From positions 1 through 64,000 of the forward strand of contig NZ_JADYTJ010000009.1 of assembly GCF_021531075.1 (NCBI RefSeq): a stretch of 64,000 nt of DNA, given 5' to 3'. Position 1 is the stretch's first letter, and each line of letters opens with the position of its first letter. This DNA comes from Bacteroides caecigallinarum (GTDB lineage: Bacteria; Bacteroidota; Bacteroidia; Bacteroidales; Bacteroidaceae). Position numbers and translations under genes: made by a program. Positions 1 to 7,981 of this stretch are shown here, piece after piece. The notes under the pieces were generated by a model. That model did no database searches and was not told the DNA's origin. It saw nothing but the letters and a program-made list of their open reading frames with translations.

Positions 1-254
1 TCGTACTATATTGCAGAATTGTGTAACCAAGTGGTAAAAATAAACTACTAAGCTGTAAAAAAAATAATAATTGTTGCGTTTGTAATTCATATTTATTCAA
101 ACAATAGACATCAAAAAAATGAGATACATGTATAAACAATTAATCTCACAATAAACAGCATCAAAATAAAATAGTATTTTTTAACTTTACTAGTGACCTT
201 ATATCAACGGAATTACTTAATTTTGAGAATACGAACTTTAAAACTATAGACATT
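1..254. other. Intergenic region upstream of the alcohol dehydrogenase
   Basis: AT-rich DNA with no convincing reading frame or RNA. The only signal I see is a box TAATTTTG at 218-225, which fits the Bacteroides -7 consensus TAnnTTTG and lies about 29 bases before the ATG. No TTTG sits at the expected -33 distance, so this is half a promoter at best. The gene to the left is outside the window. Confidence 0.4.
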
Positions 255-1427
255 ATGAATACAAATCCTGTTTTCAGTCTGAACATCCCTACAAAATTGA
301 TGTTCGGATGTGGCGAGATTAAAAATCTTGCCACAGAGCAACTCCCTGGGAAAAAAGCCATGATTGTTATCTCTGCAGGTTCATCTATGCGCAAATACGG
401 CTATTTGGACAAAGTGATAGAACTGCTCAAGGAAAATGATGTGGATTCAATAGTATACGACAAGATACTTCCAAACCCAATAAAAGACCATGTAATGGAA
501 GGTGCAGCCATCTGCCGCGAAATGAAATGCGACATGCTTGTAGGACTAGGAGGCGGAAGTTCCATCGACTCTGCAAAATCCATTGCTGTTATGGCATGCA
601 ATGACGGCGATTATTGGGATTATATTCAGAGCGGTTCCGGCAAAGGACGTCCGGTAAAAGGAGCATTGCCTATCATAGCAATACCTACCACTGCAGGAAC
701 AGGAACAGAAGTTGACCCTTGGACAGTAATAACAAATACAGAAAAGACTGAAAAGATAGGTTTCGGATGTCAGTACACTTTCCCAACTCTATCTATAGTT
801 GACCCGGAAATGATGCTTTCCGTTCCACCACAACTGACTGCATATCAAGGTTTCGATGCATTTTTCCATGCCTCTGAAGGATTCATTGCCAACTGTGCAA
901 CACCTATCAGCGACCTCTATGCACTGGAAGCAGTGAGACTTCTTTATAAATACCTGCCAGTTGCTGTAAAAGACGGACGTAATCTCAAAGCTAGAGCAAA
1001 AGTGGCTTGGGGAAGTACCCTCGCAGGATTGGTGGAAGCAACATCCAGATGTGTGTCACAACATGCATTAGAACATGCCATGAGTGCAAAATATCCTGAA
1101 CTTCCACACGGAGCAGGACTTATAGCACTGAGTGATGCTTACTTCGAAACATTCAAGAACGACTGCATGAAACGCTACATGAAGATGGCTGAAGTAATGA
1201 CACAGAAAAAGAGCAACAGACCTAGTGACTTCCTTGAAGCACTTGCACTGATGAAAAAAGAATGCGGTATGGACAATCTGAAACTGAGCGACTGGGGGAT
1301 GAAACCTGAAGATCTGCCGGAAATGGTTAGCAATGCCAGAGACATAGCAGGCGGATTCTACCGCTTCGATGTACGTCCGCTTACAGACGAAGAAGTTCTG
1401 GAAATCTATAAAAAATCATACAAATAA
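255..1427 (+). CDS. Iron-containing alcohol dehydrogenase
   Basis: NAD(P)-dependent group III alcohol dehydrogenase, a cytoplasmic enzyme that interconverts an alcohol and an aldehyde or ketone. The 390 residues match the usual family length. The dinucleotide-binding motif GLGGGSSIDSAK lies at about residues 97-108. The metal site is visible as D201 and H205 (GFDAFFH) and H270 and H285 (QHALEH...LPHG), with the spacing known from FucO-like enzymes. It is monocistronic: the next gene starts 85 bases downstream behind a hairpin. The family assignment is secure. The substrate cannot be read from sequence; butanol or lactaldehyde-type substrates are both possible. Confidence 0.93.
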   Translation: MNTNPVFSLNIPTKLMFGCGEIKNLATEQLPGKKAMIVISAGSSMRKYGYLDKVIELLKENDVDSIVYDKILPNPIKDHVMEGAAICREMKCDMLVGLGGGSSIDSAKSIAVMACNDGDYWDYIQSGSGKGRPVKGALPIIAIPTTAGTGTEVDPWTVITNTEKTEKIGFGCQYTFPTLSIVDPEMMLSVPPQLTAYQGFDAFFHASEGFIANCATPISDLYALEAVRLLYKYLPVAVKDGRNLKARAKVAWGSTLAGLVEATSRCVSQHALEHAMSAKYPELPHGAGLIALSDAYFETFKNDCMKRYMKMAEVMTQKKSNRPSDFLEALALMKKECGMDNLKLSDWGMKPEDLPEMVSNARDIAGGFYRFDVRPLTDEEVLEIYKKSYK

Positions 1428-1438
1428 AAACTTTTATA

Positions 1439-1475
1439 ATATCTCCAATTCCATAACAGGTATTGGAGATATTTT
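1439..1475 (+). terminator. Intrinsic terminator after the alcohol dehydrogenase
   Basis: Perfect 11-base arms ATATCTCCAAT (1439-1449) and ATTGGAGATAT (1462-1472), a 12-base loop and a short T tract follow the stop codon at 1427. Confidence 0.8.
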
Positions 1476-1512
1476 CATTATAGGAAAAAAAGATACATCA
1501 TAACATAAAACA

Positions 1513-3045
1513 ATGGACTCACTAAAAATAAACAAGGTACAAATCAGAAATCTGCAAATCGAAGATTATGACCAACTGGCACAATCGTTCACACGTGTAT
1601 ACTCAGATGGAAGCGATGTATTCTGGACACACAAGCAAATAGAAAAACTTATCAAAATCTTTCCAGAAGGACAGATAGTAACTGTAGTGGACGAAAAGAT
1701 TGTGGGATGCGCTCTATCAATAATAGTAAACTATGACGATGTAAAAAATGACCATACTTATGCCCAGGTAACAGGAAAGGAAACATTCAATACCCACAAT
1801 CCTAAGGGAAACATACTTTACGGTATAGAGGTATTCATACATCCTCAGTACAGAGGACTACGTCTGGCACGACGCATGTATGAATACCGTAAAGAGTTAT
1901 GCGAGGAATTGAACCTGAAAGCAATCATGTTTGGCGGCAGAATACCAAACTACCACAAATATGCCGACAAGATGCGTCCTAAGGAATATATAGACAAAGT
2001 TAGACAAAAAGAAATTTATGACCCTGTACTGACATTCCAACTGTCAAACGACTTCCACGTTCGCAAAGTTATGCGCAACTATCTTCCCAACGATGAAGAA
2101 TCAAGACATTATGCATGTCTGCTGCAATGGGATAATATCTATTATCAGCCACCTACACAGGAATACATCAGCCCAAAAACATCTGTACGCGTAGGGCTGG
2201 TACAGTGGCAAATGCGTTCGTACAACACACTTGATGATCTGTTCGAGCAGGTGGAATTCTTCGTTGATGCAGTATCCGACTACAAAAGCGATTTCATCCT
2301 ATTCCCGGAATATTTCAATGCTCCACTCATGGCTCACTTTAATAACGAAGCTGAATCGGAAGCAATACGTGGACTGGCAACATATACAGACGAAATACGC
2401 GAACGCTTTACTAAATTAGCTATCAGTTATAATATCAATATCATCACAGGTAGTATGCCATTGATAAAGGAAGACGGACGACTGTACAACGTAGGCTTCT
2501 TATGCAGACGAGATGGTACTACAGAAATGTATGAGAAAATCCATGTTACTCCGGATGAGACCAAGAGTTGGGGATTAAACGGCGGACGTTCCATAAAGAC
2601 ATTTGATACGGACTGTGCCAAAATAGGTGTACTGATATGTTACGATGTGGAATTCCCTGAATTGTCGCGTATTATGGCAGACCAAGGCATGCAGATTCTA
2701 TTCGTTCCATTTATGACAGATACACAAAATGCATATAGCCGCGTGAAAGTATGTGCACATGCCAGAGCCATAGAAAATGAATGTTTCGTTGTTATTGCCG
2801 GAAGTGTAGGAAATCTGCCACGTGTGCATAATATGGACATACAATATGCACAATCAGGGGTATTCACCCCATGCGATTTTACCTTCCCAACAGATGGGAA
2901 ACGAGCTGAAGCTACTCCTAATACAGAAATGATTTTAGTTTCTGATGTAGACCTTGACCTTCTGAACGAACTACATACCTACGGAAGTGTGAGAAATCTG
3001 AAAGACAGGCGAAATGACTTGTATGAAGTGAAGGTTAAGAAATGA
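1513..3045 (+). CDS. GNAT acetyltransferase fused to a carbon-nitrogen hydrolase
   Basis: A two-domain cytoplasmic protein of 510 residues. Residues about 10-200 are a GNAT domain with the acetyl-CoA loop QYRGLRLARRM near 112-122. Residues about 227-495 are a nitrilase-superfamily amidohydrolase with the expected Glu-Lys-Cys triad: Glu about 265 in FPEYF, Lys about 341 in YEKIH, Cys about 376 in LICYDVEFPE. The known family with this architecture is annotated as bifunctional GNAT/carbon-nitrogen hydrolase; its substrate is not established. The gene stands alone, 38 bases after the preceding terminator, and converges on the thioesterase gene. All catalytic residues are present, so both halves are probably active. 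Confidence 0.9.
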   Translation: MDSLKINKVQIRNLQIEDYDQLAQSFTRVYSDGSDVFWTHKQIEKLIKIFPEGQIVTVVDEKIVGCALSIIVNYDDVKNDHTYAQVTGKETFNTHNPKGNILYGIEVFIHPQYRGLRLARRMYEYRKELCEELNLKAIMFGGRIPNYHKYADKMRPKEYIDKVRQKEIYDPVLTFQLSNDFHVRKVMRNYLPNDEESRHYACLLQWDNIYYQPPTQEYISPKTSVRVGLVQWQMRSYNTLDDLFEQVEFFVDAVSDYKSDFILFPEYFNAPLMAHFNNEAESEAIRGLATYTDEIRERFTKLAISYNINIITGSMPLIKEDGRLYNVGFLCRRDGTTEMYEKIHVTPDETKSWGLNGGRSIKTFDTDCAKIGVLICYDVEFPELSRIMADQGMQILFVPFMTDTQNAYSRVKVCAHARAIENECFVVIAGSVGNLPRVHNMDIQYAQSGVFTPCDFTFPTDGKRAEATPNTEMILVSDVDLDLLNELHTYGSVRNLKDRRNDLYEVKVKK

Positions 3046-3069
3046 CAATCAATATATTTTACAAATAAC

Positions 3070-3112
3070 TGACCGTTATAATCTCAAATCAGACTATAAC
3101 GGTCATATTTTT
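3070..3112. terminator. Terminator between convergent genes
   Basis: Arms GACCGTTATA (3071-3080) and TATAACGGTC (3095-3104) form a perfect 10-bp stem with a 14-base loop. On the plus strand it is followed by ATATTTTTATTT, so it mainly serves the upstream amidohydrolase fusion gene. The minus-strand thioesterase ends at 3111. Confidence 0.75.
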
Positions 3113-3557
3113 ATTTCTGCGAAAGTTCCTCTAGAGTTTTACCCTCATATTCGCAAATTGCTTTCTTATATATCATTGGAATAGGAACCGGTTCTTTAGT
3201 TGCCACATCATAACCAACAAGCACCGTACGGCACTGACATTTCATTACACCACTAGCCTTGTTCACTGCACGTTGTAGTAATGTAAGACTTTTATTGCCA
3301 AGATGAACCACTGTAGTCTCGATTATAAGTTCATCCGAGAAAAACACAGGTGCCATGAAATCGGCATTTATATTTGCTACGACAACACCAAATTTATTCC
3401 AATCGTGCAAATCGCCGAAAACATCCTTAAAATAAGTTGTCTTCGCCAAATCGTACAAAGAGAAATACACAGAGTTGTTCATGTGCCCGAACTGGTCGAC
3501 ATCACTGAAGCGAATTTGAGCCGGGATTACGTGTTTAAAAAGGATTTCATCTTCCAT
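3111..3557 (-). CDS. Acyl-CoA thioesterase, 4-hydroxybenzoyl-CoA thioesterase family
   Basis: A single hotdog-fold domain of 148 residues, the usual family length. The family motif appears as DVDQFGHMNN at residues 19-28, where the first aspartates and the G-H-x-N-N segment form the acyl-CoA pocket. Such enzymes hydrolyse acyl-CoA thioesters in the cytoplasm; the natural substrate is not predictable. The gene is divergent from metY and shares a 126-base intergenic region with it. A TATATTTG -7-like box on the minus strand (3586-3593) would give a leader of about 25 bases. Function beyond thioesterase is unassigned. Confidence 0.85.
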   Translation of the reverse strand: MEDEILFKHVIPAQIRFSDVDQFGHMNNSVYFSLYDLAKTTYFKDVFGDLHDWNKFGVVVANINADFMAPVFFSDELIIETTVVHLGNKSLTLLQRAVNKASGVMKCQCRTVLVGYDVATKEPVPIPMIYKKAICEYEGKTLEELSQK

Positions 3558-3611
3558 GCTAACATTCTTATTTGGTTATATTGTTCAAATATAATTCTTT
3601 TTTTTGTCATT

Positions 3612-3653
3612 CGTCAACTAATTGACGGAAATATTAGTAATTTTGCCGTCAAT
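3612..3653 (+). promoter_or_regulatory. metY promoter overlapped by an inverted-repeat operator candidate
   Basis: A -7 box TAATTTTG lies at 3638-3645, about 38 bases before the metY ATG. Three half-sites surround it: CGTCAA at 3612-3617, TTGACG at 3622-3627 and CGTCAA at 3647-3652. The first two form a perfect palindrome with a 4-base centre. The second and third form 8-base arms ATTGACGG and CCGTCAAT that bracket the -7 box. This arrangement suggests a repressor site for sulfur or methionine control, which is inference. Confidence 0.55.
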
Positions 3654-3683
3654 AAAATAAATATTCAATAAAAATAAAACATT

Positions 3684-4970
3684 ATGGGAAATAAATTCAG
3701 TAGAGAAACTCTGTGCGTACAGGCCGGATGGCAACCTAAAAAAGGTGAACCGAGAGTATTGCCTATATATCAGTCGACAACATTCAAGTACGAAACAAGT
3801 GAGCAGATGGCACGCCTTTTCGACCTTGAAGAATCAGGATATTTCTATACCAGACTTCAGAATCCTACAAACGATGCCGTGGCTTCAAAAATAGCTGCAT
3901 TGGAAGGTGGTGTAGGTGCAATGCTTACATCATCGGGACAGGCAGCTAACTTCTATGCTGTATTTAATATCTGCGAGGCAGGCGACCATTTTGTCTGTTC
4001 TTCCACTATCTATGGCGGAACTTTCAATCTGTTTGCCGTAACAATGAAGAAACTAGGAATAGAATGTACTTTCGTAGATGCTGACGCTAGCGAAGAAGAA
4101 ATCTCAAAGGCTTTCCGTCCAAACACAAAGTGTCTGTTTGGCGAAACTATCTCAAACCCTAGTATCAATGTTCTGGATATTGAAAAATTTGCACGTATAG
4201 CACACAATCATGGTGTACCTTTGATTGTTGATAATACTTTTGCAACTCCTATCAACTGCCGCCCATTCGAATGGGGAGCCGACATAGTTACTCACTCCAC
4301 TACTAAATATATGGACGGACATGCCACATGTGTGGGTGGCGCTGTAGTAGACAGTGGTAACTTCGACTGGGAAGCACACGCCGACAAATTCCCAGGACTA
4401 ACCCAACCAGATGAATCATATCACGGACTGATTTATACAAAGGCATTCGGAAAAATGGCTTATATCACCAAGGCTACAGTTCAGCTTATGCGTGATTTAG
4501 GTTCAATACAGTCACCTGAAAATGCTTTCTTATTGAATCTGGGACTAGAAACCCTTCATCTGCGTATGCCACGCCACTGCGAAAATGCACAGAAAATAGC
4601 AGAGTGGCTTGAAGCTAATCCAAAAGTAAAATGGGTAAACTACTGCGGACTGAAAAGCAGCAAATATTACGAATTAGGCCAGAAATATATGCCTAACGGC
4701 TCTTGCGGAGTAATAGCCTTCGGACTGAATGGAAGCCGTGAAGAAGCTATAGAATTCATGGACAATCTGAAAATGATTTGTATCGTCACTCACGTAGCAG
4801 ACGCACGTACATGTGTACTCCACCCTGCAAGTCATACTCACCGTCAGCTAAGCGACGAGCAGCTTATAGAAGCCGGTGTAGCTCCTGACCTGATACGTCT
4901 GTCTGTAGGTATAGAAAATGTAGACGATATTATAGCAGATTTGTCTCAGGCTATGGAAAAAGTGAAATAA
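3684..4970 (+). CDS. metY: O-acetylhomoserine sulfhydrylase
   Basis: PLP enzyme of the Cys/Met metabolism family that makes homocysteine from O-acetylhomoserine and sulfide, the direct sulfhydrylation route to methionine. The 428 residues match MetY, which is longer than the roughly 380-400 residues of cystathionine enzymes. The PLP lysine lies in THSTTKY near residue 207, preceded by the aspartate of PLIVDNTFATP. The C-terminal THVADARTCVLHPASHTHR segment is typical of O-acetylhomoserine enzymes. The gene is monocistronic, with a likely operator at its promoter and a strong terminator downstream. A cysteine synthase side activity is possible. Confidence 0.92.
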   Translation: MGNKFSRETLCVQAGWQPKKGEPRVLPIYQSTTFKYETSEQMARLFDLEESGYFYTRLQNPTNDAVASKIAALEGGVGAMLTSSGQAANFYAVFNICEAGDHFVCSSTIYGGTFNLFAVTMKKLGIECTFVDADASEEEISKAFRPNTKCLFGETISNPSINVLDIEKFARIAHNHGVPLIVDNTFATPINCRPFEWGADIVTHSTTKYMDGHATCVGGAVVDSGNFDWEAHADKFPGLTQPDESYHGLIYTKAFGKMAYITKATVQLMRDLGSIQSPENAFLLNLGLETLHLRMPRHCENAQKIAEWLEANPKVKWVNYCGLKSSKYYELGQKYMPNGSCGVIAFGLNGSREEAIEFMDNLKMICIVTHVADARTCVLHPASHTHRQLSDEQLIEAGVAPDLIRLSVGIENVDDIIADLSQAMEKVK

Positions 4971-4987
4971 GCACTTTTATATAAAAC

Positions 4988-5031
4988 AATTTCCCCGTCT
5001 GTACCATCACGGTATGGCGGGGAAATTTATA
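4988..5031 (+). terminator. Intrinsic terminator after metY
   Basis: Arms AATTTCCCCG (4988-4997) and CGGGGAAATT (5018-5027) with an inner TACC/GGTA pairing and a following T/A tract. Confidence 0.8.
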
Positions 5032-5064
5032 TATAATGATTAAGAAATTTAGAAATTAAAAGTA

Positions 5065-5589
5065 TCAGAACATTCTCTTTTCTGCACAACAGATAAATTC
5101 ATCTGCAGTCATATCTCTATAATAATATACTTCTGTAACAGGCTGATAAATGTAAGATGAAAATTGAAACAACTGAACAGCAGCAAACTTTCTGTCTTTA
5201 GAATACATGTAATCCATTCGTATACCGCCTGTATTTCCACTTTTAACTGTCTTTTCACCAGAGAAACAACAACCGTCCAAAACAGATTTAAGACTGCGGA
5301 AATCTGCAGCTTCGTAAAACTCACTCTTCACAGAAATACGACTATCTGTAGGAGTATAGAACCAACTGTGGCTTTTCCAGAACAAACGGAACACACCTAC
5401 AAGAAGGCATGCAGCCCCCAATGTCATTATAAGCATACTCAGTGAAGAAGATTCATTCTCTTCTATTATAGAAAAATAAAATGCCAACCCACCAACGAGA
5501 ATCAAAATAACCGAGAAAATGATTGAACGTATATCTGTACGGCGTGCAACATGTTCATGAACGTTTGTAAATAATGAATTTGTGTCCAT
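5065..5589 (-). CDS. Hypothetical two-helix membrane protein
   Basis: I do not recognise a family for this 174-residue protein. Two hydrophobic segments are clear: about residues 23-41 (IIFSVILILVGGLAFYF) and about 50-68 (SMLIMTLGAACLLVGVF). The roughly 100-residue C-terminal part is polar with aromatic residues and would sit on one side of the membrane. The layout resembles small inner-membrane proteins with a soluble tail. It lies on the minus strand upstream of nothing obviously related. The start ATG at 5589 is the only one that keeps the short N-terminal cytoplasmic lead. Confidence 0.7.
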   Translation of the reverse strand: MDTNSLFTNVHEHVARRTDIRSIIFSVILILVGGLAFYFSIIEENESSSLSMLIMTLGAACLLVGVFRLFWKSHSWFYTPTDSRISVKSEFYEAADFRSLKSVLDGCCFSGEKTVKSGNTGGIRMDYMYSKDRKFAAVQLFQFSSYIYQPVTEVYYYRDMTADEFICCAEKRMF

Positions 5590-5713
5590 AATTTAAAATT
5601 TGTCTTTTTTCTTTAGATTAATATTAATGATAGATTAAATCAAAAAAAGGTATAAGCTACCTTAGGGAATATCATAATTACTCCCCGCAATAAAAAAATG
5701 ACAAATAAATGGA

Positions 5714-6145
5714 CTAAATAACAACTCGACATAACTGGTAAAGATACCTTACATGGTTACCGGTCATGCCTACACGAAATTTACTGGAGTTTAAACATTC
5801 TGATATAAAACTCTGATGCTGCATATATTCTGCTATCATACGGACAGCATATTTTGCCCATAAAACAGAGGTTTTATAAATTTGTCTTGCAGTTAGCTTC
5901 ACCATCACACGTAGATTTACCGCAAGACTTCCCAACTGACTTACATCTGCTGCCAACATTTCCGTGCGATTGTCATTATTGTTGGATAACAGATATTTAC
6001 GCACATCAAAATATTCCGTATTATTTCCTTCTACGCTTTCGGCGTGTACACATACACTGTCATCATACACACTAGTGCATGACGTAATAATAGAGAGCAA
6101 AAGCCCCAAAAACAGGATAATTGATATGTGTATTGACCTTTTCAA
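5714..6145 (-). CDS. Hypothetical lipoprotein with a TTG start
   Basis: Unrecognised protein of 143 residues. The N-terminus MKRSIHISIILFLGLL followed by SIITSC is a clear lipoprotein signal with the lipid-attachment cysteine at about 23. The codon at 6143-6145 is TTG, and an in-frame TAA lies two codons upstream. No earlier start exists, and the next in-frame ATG (about residue 63) would remove the whole signal. After the cysteine come about 120 residues without recognisable motifs. It may be a young or species-restricted lipoprotein, or a decayed gene. Coding status is moderately supported by the signal peptide alone. Confidence 0.5.
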   Translation of the reverse strand: MKRSIHISIILFLGLLLSIITSCTSVYDDSVCVHAESVEGNNTEYFDVRKYLLSNNNDNRTEMLAADVSQLGSLAVNLRVMVKLTARQIYKTSVLWAKYAVRMIAEYMQHQSFISECLNSSKFRVGMTGNHVRYLYQLCRVVI

Positions 6146-6204
6146 AAATTACTTTTTTGTTTAGCGGCTGTAAAGTTAAGAAAAGATTGGATTCTAACAA
6201 AAAA

Positions 6205-6237
6205 AATCTCCACACCGACATCATCGGTATGGAGATT
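6205..6237 (-). terminator. Intrinsic terminator of the rubredoxin gene
   Basis: On the minus strand a 14-base stem with one wobble (AATCTCC pairing with GGAGATT at its base) is followed by eight T residues, 26 bases after the rubredoxin stop codon. Confidence 0.85.
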
Positions 6238-6262
6238 CATTTTATTTCAGGTTTATATGTTT

Positions 6263-6427
6263 TTATTCTTCTACTGGCTGGAAATCTTCCTTACCAACAC
6301 CGCAAACAGGACATACCCAATCTTCTGGAATATCCTCGAATGCTGTACCTGGAGCTATTCCGCTATCCTGATCACCTGTTGCAGGATCATAAACCCAATC
6401 ACATACTGTGCAAATGTACTTTTTCAT
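6263..6427 (-). CDS. rub: Rubredoxin
   Basis: A 54-residue cytoplasmic one-electron carrier with a single Fe(Cys)4 centre. The two knuckles are complete: CTVCDW at residues 6-11 and CPVCG at 39-43. The aromatic core residues Y4, Y13 and W37 and the DPATGD...APGT linker match the family, and length is canonical. It begins with ATG AAA AAG at 6427 and ends TAA at 6263, followed by a strong terminator, so it is an independent transcript. In anaerobic Bacteroidales such rubredoxins are thought to donate electrons to oxygen or peroxide reductases; no such partner is adjacent here. Confidence 0.95.
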   Translation of the reverse strand: MKKYICTVCDWVYDPATGDQDSGIAPGTAFEDIPEDWVCPVCGVGKEDFQPVEE

Positions 6428-6510
6428 AACGCTTTCTAATTTTTAAATAAATGTTAGTCTATTGTTTCAATCTTAATTACAGAACAAATGTAAATATAAA
6501 AATGTTCACA

Positions 6511-7215
6511 TCATAACATATCGTACAATATTTTTCTCAAATCTTCCATTCCGGAAGATGCCCCTTTTGATATTACTTGAACCTTCCTGCCTGATGAAAT
6601 ATTTACCGGATTAGGATCTATAAGAAAAACAGGAATATCATAACCTACATAGTTAAGTAATCCTGCGGCTGGATACACATTTAAGGATGTTCCTATAATA
6701 ACAAATATGTCAGCCTTTTCAACATAATCTATTGCAGTCTCTATCATAGGAACTGCCTCGCCAAACCACACGATGAAAGGGCGAAGCTGTGAACCATCAT
6801 CAGCCAAATCACCTATCTTGACTTCAAAATTTTCCGGTAGCAATTCCTTAATATATTTTGGTTCGTTAGGCTGACGACTTGATGTAACCTTGGTGAGTTC
6901 GCCATGCAAATGAATTACATTTTTACTTCCAGCACGCTCATGCAGGTTATCCACATTTTGTGTAATAACAGTAACATCAAAATCTTTTTCCAGTTCAGCC
7001 AGAATTCTATGTCCAAGGTTTGGCTCAACTTTCAAAAGCTGTTTTCTCCTGTCGTTATAAAAATCCAATACCAGTTTGGGATTTGCAGCATATCCCTCAG
7101 GTGTAGCAACTTGTTCAACAGGATATTTCTCCCACAGTCCACCAGAATCACGAAAAGTACTGATTCCACTCTCCGCACTCATGCCTGCACCTGTCAATAC
7201 TACTATTTTTTTCAT
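6511..7215 (-). CDS. NAD-dependent protein deacylase, sirtuin family, without zinc cysteines
   Basis: Sir2-type enzyme that removes acyl groups from lysine using NAD+. From the start MKKIVVLTG (ATG at 7215) it has 234 residues. Visible motifs: GAGMSAESGISTFRD at 9-23, TQNVDN at 85-90, catalytic H104 in HLHGE, and GTS/NV near the NAD pocket. Y53 and R56 in FYNDRR match the Tyr-x-x-Arg pair that marks CobB/SIRT5-like desuccinylases. The four cysteines that normally bind zinc between HGE and the WFGE segment are all absent; that region (106-150) is polar and cysteine-free. An ATG 33 bases upstream is possible but adds an unneeded extension. Confidence 0.88.
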   Translation of the reverse strand: MKKIVVLTGAGMSAESGISTFRDSGGLWEKYPVEQVATPEGYAANPKLVLDFYNDRRKQLLKVEPNLGHRILAELEKDFDVTVITQNVDNLHERAGSKNVIHLHGELTKVTSSRQPNEPKYIKELLPENFEVKIGDLADDGSQLRPFIVWFGEAVPMIETAIDYVEKADIFVIIGTSLNVYPAAGLLNYVGYDIPVFLIDPNPVNISSGRKVQVISKGASSGMEDLRKILYDML

Positions 7216-7297
7216 ATCTGTCTGTACTTTTATACATTTCGAACACAAAAATAAGAAAAATTATCACTCAAAACACCTCACTTTCAAAGAAAAAAGA

Positions 7298-7305
7298 TAC
7301 CTTTG
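7298..7305 (+). promoter_or_regulatory. Promoter -7 box for the FKBP pair
   Basis: TACCTTTG fits TAnnTTTG exactly and lies 38 bases before the ATG at 7344. No exact TTTG is seen at the -33 distance. Confidence 0.55.
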
Positions 7306-7343
7306 CCATCCGAACAATTAATATAATATTTACAATTAAATTC

Positions 7344-7928
7344 ATGGATAAATTCAGTTATGCCATTGGCCTTGGAATAGGTCAAAACTTGTGGAGCATG
7401 GGTGCCCGCAACATTCAGGTAGAAGATTTCGCACAAGCTATCAAGGATGTACTTGAAGGTAACAAGACCGCTATCACTCACGATGAAGCCCGCGAAATAG
7501 TAAACAAGTTTTTTACTGAACTTGAAGAAAAAGTAAATTCAGAAAATATAGAAAAAGGCAAGGCTTTCCTTGAAGAGAACAAGAAGAAAGAAAATATCAT
7601 TACATTGCCAAGCGGACTTCAGTATGAAGTCATTACTGAAGGAAACGGTAAAAAGCCTAAAGCTACAGACCGTGTACGTTGCCACTACGAAGGAACACTT
7701 ATCGATGGTACAATGTTCGACAGTTCAATAAAACGCGGTGAACCTGCTGTGTTCGGTGTTAATCAGGTTATTCCGGGATGGGTAGAAGCATTACAGCTAA
7801 TGTCAGAAGGAGCGAAATGGAAACTTTACATACCTTCTGAACTTGGTTACGGTGCACATGGAGCTGGAGAAATGATTCCTCCTCACAGCACACTAATATT
7901 CGAAGTGGAACTTATAGAAGTTCTTTGA
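7344..7928 (+). CDS. FKBP-type peptidyl-prolyl isomerase, cytoplasmic
   Basis: A 194-residue folding catalyst of the FkpA/FklB/Mip type. Residues about 1-95 are the helical FKBP N-terminal dimerisation domain, and about 105-193 the catalytic FKBP domain. The catalytic domain carries VRCHYEGTLIDGT, FDSS, and the terminal SELGYGAHGAG...PPHSTLIFEVEL. There is no signal peptide, so it probably acts in the cytoplasm. It is followed after 53 bases by a lipoprotein of the same family, which suggests a duplicated pair serving two compartments. Confidence 0.92.
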   Translation: MDKFSYAIGLGIGQNLWSMGARNIQVEDFAQAIKDVLEGNKTAITHDEAREIVNKFFTELEEKVNSENIEKGKAFLEENKKKENIITLPSGLQYEVITEGNGKKPKATDRVRCHYEGTLIDGTMFDSSIKRGEPAVFGVNQVIPGWVEALQLMSEGAKWKLYIPSELGYGAHGAGEMIPPHSTLIFEVELIEVL

Positions 7929-7981
7929 TATCGAGAACAAACAACTAAAATATTAATATCTTAAAATTACTAGAAACAAAA

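Noticed and set aside
6121-6429. A plus-strand frame of about 100 codons over the rubredoxin region
   Set aside because: It is antisense to the clear rubredoxin gene and its terminator, and the peptide has no family features.
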